DNA from: DATLTV01 sp035533375
GTDB taxonomy: Bacteria; Patescibacteriota; Minisyncoccia; UBA6257; 2-01-FULL-56-20
Direction: 5' to 3'
DNA: 8,204 nt
NCBI GenBank assembly: GCA_035533375.1
Contig: DATLTV010000041.1
Span: 1 to 8,204 of the forward strand
The number at the start of each line of letters is the position of its first letter. Position 1 is the stretch's first letter. The notes below the pieces were generated by a model. That model had not been told where the DNA came from. It did no database searches and saw nothing but the letters and a program-made list of their open reading frames with translations. The translations under genes and the position numbers were made by a program. This document shows, one piece after another, positions 5,001 through 8,204 of this stretch.

Positions 5001-5077
5001 CTTTTAGCTTTGAGCTGTTAGCTTTTAGAGAGATTATTTTTTAACGCTAACAGCTAAAACCTAACAGCTAAAAGCTA
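4998..5077. repeat. Facing arrays of 7-bp repeats in the rpsG-fusA spacer
   Basis: The left arm (4998-5028) consists of 7-bp units AGCTTTT, AGCTTTG, AGCTGTT, AGCTTTT. The right arm (5047-5077) is the same motif in reverse orientation. The two 31-nt arms are complementary at 26 of 31 positions, with a continuous 12-bp outer match, separated by an 18-nt AT-rich loop. The left arm begins with the rpsG stop codon TAG and the right arm ends 6 nt before the fusA ATG, so the structure fills nearly the whole spacer. Confidence 0.8.
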
Positions 5078-5083
5078 TATTTC

Positions 5084-7189
5084 ATGCCCCGAAAATATCC
5101 AATCGAAAAAGTCAGAAATATCGGCATCATAGCCCATATCGACGCCGGAAAGACCACCGTTTCCGAACGGGTGCTTTTTTATACGGGCGTTTCGCACAAA
5201 ATCGGCGAGGTGCACACGGGCGACACCGTGATGGACTGGATGGAACAGGAGCGCGAACGCGGTATTACGATTACGTCCGCCGCGACGACCGCGTTCTGGA
5301 TCCCGACGTATTTCAATCACGACAAAAAGCACGAGCACCAGATCAACCTTATCGATACGCCCGGGCACATCGACTTCACGGTCGAGGTGAAGCGATCGCT
5401 CCGCGTTTTGGATGGCGCGGTCGTTGTGTTCGACGGCGTCGCGGGCGTGGAGCCGCAATCCGAAACGAACTGGCGCTATGCGGACGAATACAAAGTGCCG
5501 CGCATCTGTTTTATCAATAAACTGGACCGCATGGGCGCGTCGTTCACGAAAAGCTTTCAGTCCATTAAAGACCGCCTCACGCCGTACGCGATTCCCGTAC
5601 AGCTCCCGATCGGCTACGAGAGCGATTTCTCCGCGATCATCGATCTTCTCGCGAACAAGGCGTATGAATTCCAGGGCGAGCACGGCGAAAAGATCGTGGA
5701 GATTCCGATTCCGGACGGCATGAAGGACGAAGTTCTAAAAGCGCGACACGAGCTCGTGGAAAAGATTGCCGAGAATGACGACAAGGTGATGGGTGATTAT
5801 CTGGACGGCAAGGAAATCGACCTTGAAACACTCAGGAAGACCCTACGCAAGGCTGTCATCGCGAACACGATCATCCCGGTCTTCTGCGGCTCGGCCCTGA
5901 AGAACAAAGGCGTGCAGTTCGTGCTTGACGCGGTTATCGAATATTTGCCGGCGCCGACGGACGTGCCGCCGACCAAAGGCATTGATCCGAAGACAAGCGC
6001 GGAGATTTTCCGCAACGCGAATGACGAAGAGCCGTTCACCGCGCTCGCGTTCAAGATTGCGACCGACCCCTACGTCGGCAGTCTGGCGTTTTTCAGGAAT
6101 TACGCGGGCGTCTTGAAGCGCGGTTCGTACGTATACAATTCGACGAAGGGCGTGCAGGAACGCATCGGCCGCATCGTGCGCATGCACGCGAATGACCGCG
6201 AGGAAGTGGATGAGATCTTCGCCGGTGAGATCGCCGCAATCGTCGGCCTCAAGGGCACGACGACGGGGGACACGCTCTGCGATCCGGAGAATCAGATCAT
6301 TCTTGAAAGGATCGTTTTCCCGGAGCCCGTAATCGGCATCCGCATCGAACCGAAAACGAAAGCCGACCAGGAAAAGATGGGTACGGCGCTGCATCGCCTC
6401 GCCGAAGAAGATCCGACGTTCCGCGTGAAAGGCGACGCCGAAACGGGCGAGACTATCATTTCCGGCATGGGCGAATTGCACTTGGAGATTATCGTCGATC
6501 GCATGAAGCGCGAATTCAGCGTCGATGCGAACGTGGGTCGGCCGCAGGTCGCGTACCGCGAAACGATCACGGGCGAGGCGGAAGCGGAAGGGAAGTACAT
6601 CAAGCAATCCGGCGGCCGCGGCCAGTACGGCGACGTCTGGATCAAGGTGAAGCCGCTCGAGCGCAGTAAAGGGTTCGTTTTCCTCGATGAAATCAAGGGC
6701 GGCTCGATCCCGCGCGAATTCATCGGCCCCACGGAAAAAGGCGTGAAGGAAGCGCTCGACCGCGGCATCGTCGCGCATTATCCGCTCACGGACATCGAGG
6801 TGACGCTCTTCGACGGCTCGTATCACGAAGTCGATTCTTCGGAAATGGCGTTCAAAATGGCCGGATCCTTGGCCATTCAGGAAGCGGTGAAGAAAGCGAG
6901 GCCCGTGATTCTCGAACCGATCATGAAAGTGCAGATTCTCATCCCGCCCGATTATCTCGGCGAAGTGACGGGTAACCTGAACTCCAAGCGCGGCAGGATT
7001 GAAAATATCGATGACCGCCCAAACCTCAAAGTGATCGACGCGAAAGTGCCGCTCTCCGAAATGTTCGGCTACGCGACGGAGATCCGCTCGATGACGCAGG
7101 GCCGCGGCAGTTTCACCATGGAATTTTTCGCTTACGAACCGACGCCGAAGAACGTTGAGCAGCTTATCATCGAGGGGAAGAAGCGGTAG
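5084..7189 (+). CDS. fusA: Translation elongation factor G
   Basis: EF-G is the GTPase that drives translocation of tRNAs and mRNA on the ribosome and, with RRF, ribosome recycling. The 701-residue product matches the normal length. The GTPase domain shows G1 AHIDAGKT (17-24), switch I RGITITSAATT (59-69), G3 DTPGH (91-95), G4 NKLD (145-148) and G5 GSAL (269-272). Domain II spans roughly 300-405. Domain III contains SGMGELHLEI (460-469). Domain IV has SGGRGQYGDVW (509-519) and the tip loop GSYHEVDSSEMAF, with H581 matching the translocation-critical E. coli H583. Domain V includes PPDYLGEVTGNLNSKRG. No domain is missing or broken. It is the third gene of the str operon, after an 83-nt repeat-filled spacer without an SD. 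No tuf follows, and no hairpin terminator is visible between fusA and the next promoter. Confidence 0.98.
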   Translation: MPRKYPIEKVRNIGIIAHIDAGKTTVSERVLFYTGVSHKIGEVHTGDTVMDWMEQERERGITITSAATTAFWIPTYFNHDKKHEHQINLIDTPGHIDFTVEVKRSLRVLDGAVVVFDGVAGVEPQSETNWRYADEYKVPRICFINKLDRMGASFTKSFQSIKDRLTPYAIPVQLPIGYESDFSAIIDLLANKAYEFQGEHGEKIVEIPIPDGMKDEVLKARHELVEKIAENDDKVMGDYLDGKEIDLETLRKTLRKAVIANTIIPVFCGSALKNKGVQFVLDAVIEYLPAPTDVPPTKGIDPKTSAEIFRNANDEEPFTALAFKIATDPYVGSLAFFRNYAGVLKRGSYVYNSTKGVQERIGRIVRMHANDREEVDEIFAGEIAAIVGLKGTTTGDTLCDPENQIILERIVFPEPVIGIRIEPKTKADQEKMGTALHRLAEEDPTFRVKGDAETGETIISGMGELHLEIIVDRMKREFSVDANVGRPQVAYRETITGEAEAEGKYIKQSGGRGQYGDVWIKVKPLERSKGFVFLDEIKGGSIPREFIGPTEKGVKEALDRGIVAHYPLTDIEVTLFDGSYHEVDSSEMAFKMAGSLAIQEAVKKARPVILEPIMKVQILIPPDYLGEVTGNLNSKRGRIENIDDRPNLKVIDAKVPLSEMFGYATEIRSMTQGRGSFTMEFFAYEPTPKNVEQLIIEGKKR

Positions 7190-7195
7190 GACTAT

Positions 7196-7224
7196 TTGCA
7201 AAATTTTTTGTCTTGTGTTATACT
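7196..7224 (+). promoter_or_regulatory. Promoter of the 7275 gene
   Basis: TTGCAA (7196-7201), a 17-nt spacer and TATACT (7219-7224), with a TGn extension (7216-7218). The -35 begins 6 nt after the fusA stop codon. The transcript would start near 7231, giving a leader of about 44 nt with AAGGAG. Confidence 0.72.
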
Positions 7225-7274
7225 TGCAACAGATGGTTTTTAGGCATTGAAAACCGAATTCCAAGGAGAAAAGC

Positions 7275-8132
7275 ATGCGGAACGCATTCGTGAGAGTCGG
7301 GCCGCTTTTATTTTGTCTGCTGTTTTTGATACCGTTCGCTTGCGCCGAAGAACCCGCAAGCATCCCGAAAAAGGACGACCGGTGCGCGGAACTTTTTCTC
7401 CGGGCACAGAAGGATTCCTACGACAATTATTTCGAAAAAGCCGATAAGGAATTCGACAAATACCGATCGTGCCGGCCGGACGATCCCGCCGGCGACTGGA
7501 AAAAAGTCCAGAATCTCTATTTCTGGCAGCGTAGCAAGCAGAAAAAAGACGAGGTAATACTGGATCCCGTGACGTATGCGGAAGTCATGGCGCTCATCGA
7601 CGAAGGCGTCGCGAAGACGGAAATAAAGATCCACGCGCACGAGAATGGGGAAGAGAACAGCTATGTCGAAGCGGGACTCGTCGCGCTTCGCGGCGCGCTC
7701 GAACGGGCGAACGGCCAGAACGGAGGCGCACGCGACAGCGTGATCAGACTGAAGCAGCTCAGCGACAAATCCGGGTATCAGGACACGAAGTATTTGTACG
7801 GATTGTTTCTCTACGAACTGGAGCGCAAAGGCGGATGGCGGCGCCACCTGCTGCCGCTTATCGGCATTCCTTCGGGCGACGCCCGCGGAGGCCTCGCGCT
7901 TATCCGCGATGCAGTCAGGAACAACAATGGTCCCTATGTGGATGATATCTGGTTTGCCATGATGGGGATCCTCTCGGACAAGAAAGTGAACAGCAAGGAT
8001 CATGCGGAGTATGAAGCGATCCTGGGGCATACCCTTGAGGAGGTATACCGCAGGCTTGCGCCGAAATATCCCGCAAATGAAATGATCCTGAGGCTCGCTC
8101 CGGCCATGCCTTCATCGAAGGCCAAGCAGTGA
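7275..8132 (+). CDS. Exported protein of unknown function, possibly TPR-like
   Basis: A 285-residue protein with a clear signal peptide: basic start (MRNAFVR), hydrophobic core (about 8-21) and an A-C-A motif at 22-24, predicting cleavage before E25. C23 has no proper lipobox before it (P-F-A), so a lipoprotein is less likely. The mature part is charged and appears largely helical; aromatic and Leu residues are spaced in a way that suggests helical repeats of the TPR/Sel1 kind. The segment GIPSGDARGGLALIRDAV (197-214) followed by a helix pair and YRRLAPKYPAN (258-268) recalls, from memory, TPR-type proteins in which a GD-x-GL-LL helix precedes an ELxxRYPxN end; this is a weak similarity. C37 and C66 are the only cysteines in the mature chain. 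The start is fixed by AAGGAG (7263-7268) 6 nt upstream. It has its own promoter and terminator, so linkage to fusA may be incidental. Confidence 0.85.
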   Translation: MRNAFVRVGPLLFCLLFLIPFACAEEPASIPKKDDRCAELFLRAQKDSYDNYFEKADKEFDKYRSCRPDDPAGDWKKVQNLYFWQRSKQKKDEVILDPVTYAEVMALIDEGVAKTEIKIHAHENGEENSYVEAGLVALRGALERANGQNGGARDSVIRLKQLSDKSGYQDTKYLYGLFLYELERKGGWRRHLLPLIGIPSGDARGGLALIRDAVRNNNGPYVDDIWFAMMGILSDKKVNSKDHAEYEAILGHTLEEVYRRLAPKYPANEMILRLAPAMPSSKAKQ

Positions 8133-8137
8133 GTTCG

Positions 8138-8173
8138 AAGCCGCCGTTTCCACCGGAAATGGCGGCTTTTTTT
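8138..8173 (+). terminator. Intrinsic terminator of the 7275 gene
   Basis: AAGCCGCCGTTTCC (8138-8151) pairs with GGAAATGGCGGCTT (8155-8168) around an ACC loop, with one G-U pair, followed by a T tract running to 8173. It starts 6 nt after the stop. Nothing recognisable lies in the last 31 nt of the window. Confidence 0.92.
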
Positions 8174-8204
8174 ATGAAGCATGTCCGGAGGCCTTTCTCC
8201 ACAG

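Noticed and set aside
5843..7363. Minus-strand 506-aa open frame antisense to fusA
   Set aside because: The composition (Arg, His, Asp, Phe rich) is what the complement of a GC-rich gene gives; fusA is intact and complete on the other strand.
1..8204. Recoded TGA, tRNA or rRNA genes, CRISPR arrays, insertion sequences
   Set aside because: TGA acts as a stop at two genes and is not found inside genes. No cloverleaf, spaced direct-repeat array, transposase or terminal repeats of an IS were seen by eye.

Overview
The window looks like a chromosomal segment of a Patescibacteria/CPR bacterium, probably of the Parcubacteria type. This lineage call is inference. It rests on the short SecD (423 aa), a ribosomal protein S12 with an insertion of about 12-13 residues of a kind I associate with CPR S12, many small cysteine-rich or unrecognised proteins, and core genes without Shine-Dalgarno (SD) sequences. 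TGA is used as a normal stop (ends at 3767 and 8132) and no gene has an internal TGA, so the UGA-Gly code of Gracilibacteria/SR1 does not apply.

Layout. Positions 1-199 hold the N-terminal part of a minus-strand membrane protein with its own near-consensus promoter (228-256). A small Cys4 protein follows on the plus strand (362-628), closed by a strong terminator. Then comes secD-secF (754-2960), the proton-driven accessory unit of the Sec translocon. Next are two independent small genes: an unrecognised basic protein (3083-3403, strong promoter, SD and terminator) and a second small Cys4 protein (3498-3767). The gap 3768-4023 contains a 16-bp perfect inverted repeat enclosing two further hairpins, then the promoter and leader of the str operon: rpsL (4024-4434), rpsG (4533-5000), fusA (5084-7189). 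No tuf gene follows fusA. The last gene (7275-8132) encodes an exported protein of unknown function with its own promoter, SD and terminator.

How it fits together. secD/secF serve protein export, and rpsL/rpsG/fusA serve ribosome decoding, assembly and translocation. The small genes are single transcription units between them. Two styles of gene start coexist. The minus-strand gene, the 3083 gene and the 7275 gene have leaders and good SDs. The two Cys4 genes and secD begin 7-9 nt after a -10 box, which predicts leaderless mRNAs. secF and all three str genes also lack an SD.

The most unusual features are non-coding. One is the inverted-repeat element at 3812-3923, which could fold as a three-way junction. 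The other is the set of 7-8-nt degenerate tandem arrays that fill every spacer of the str operon, each with a different motif and two of them arranged as facing arms. I see no mobile element, CRISPR array, tRNA or rRNA.
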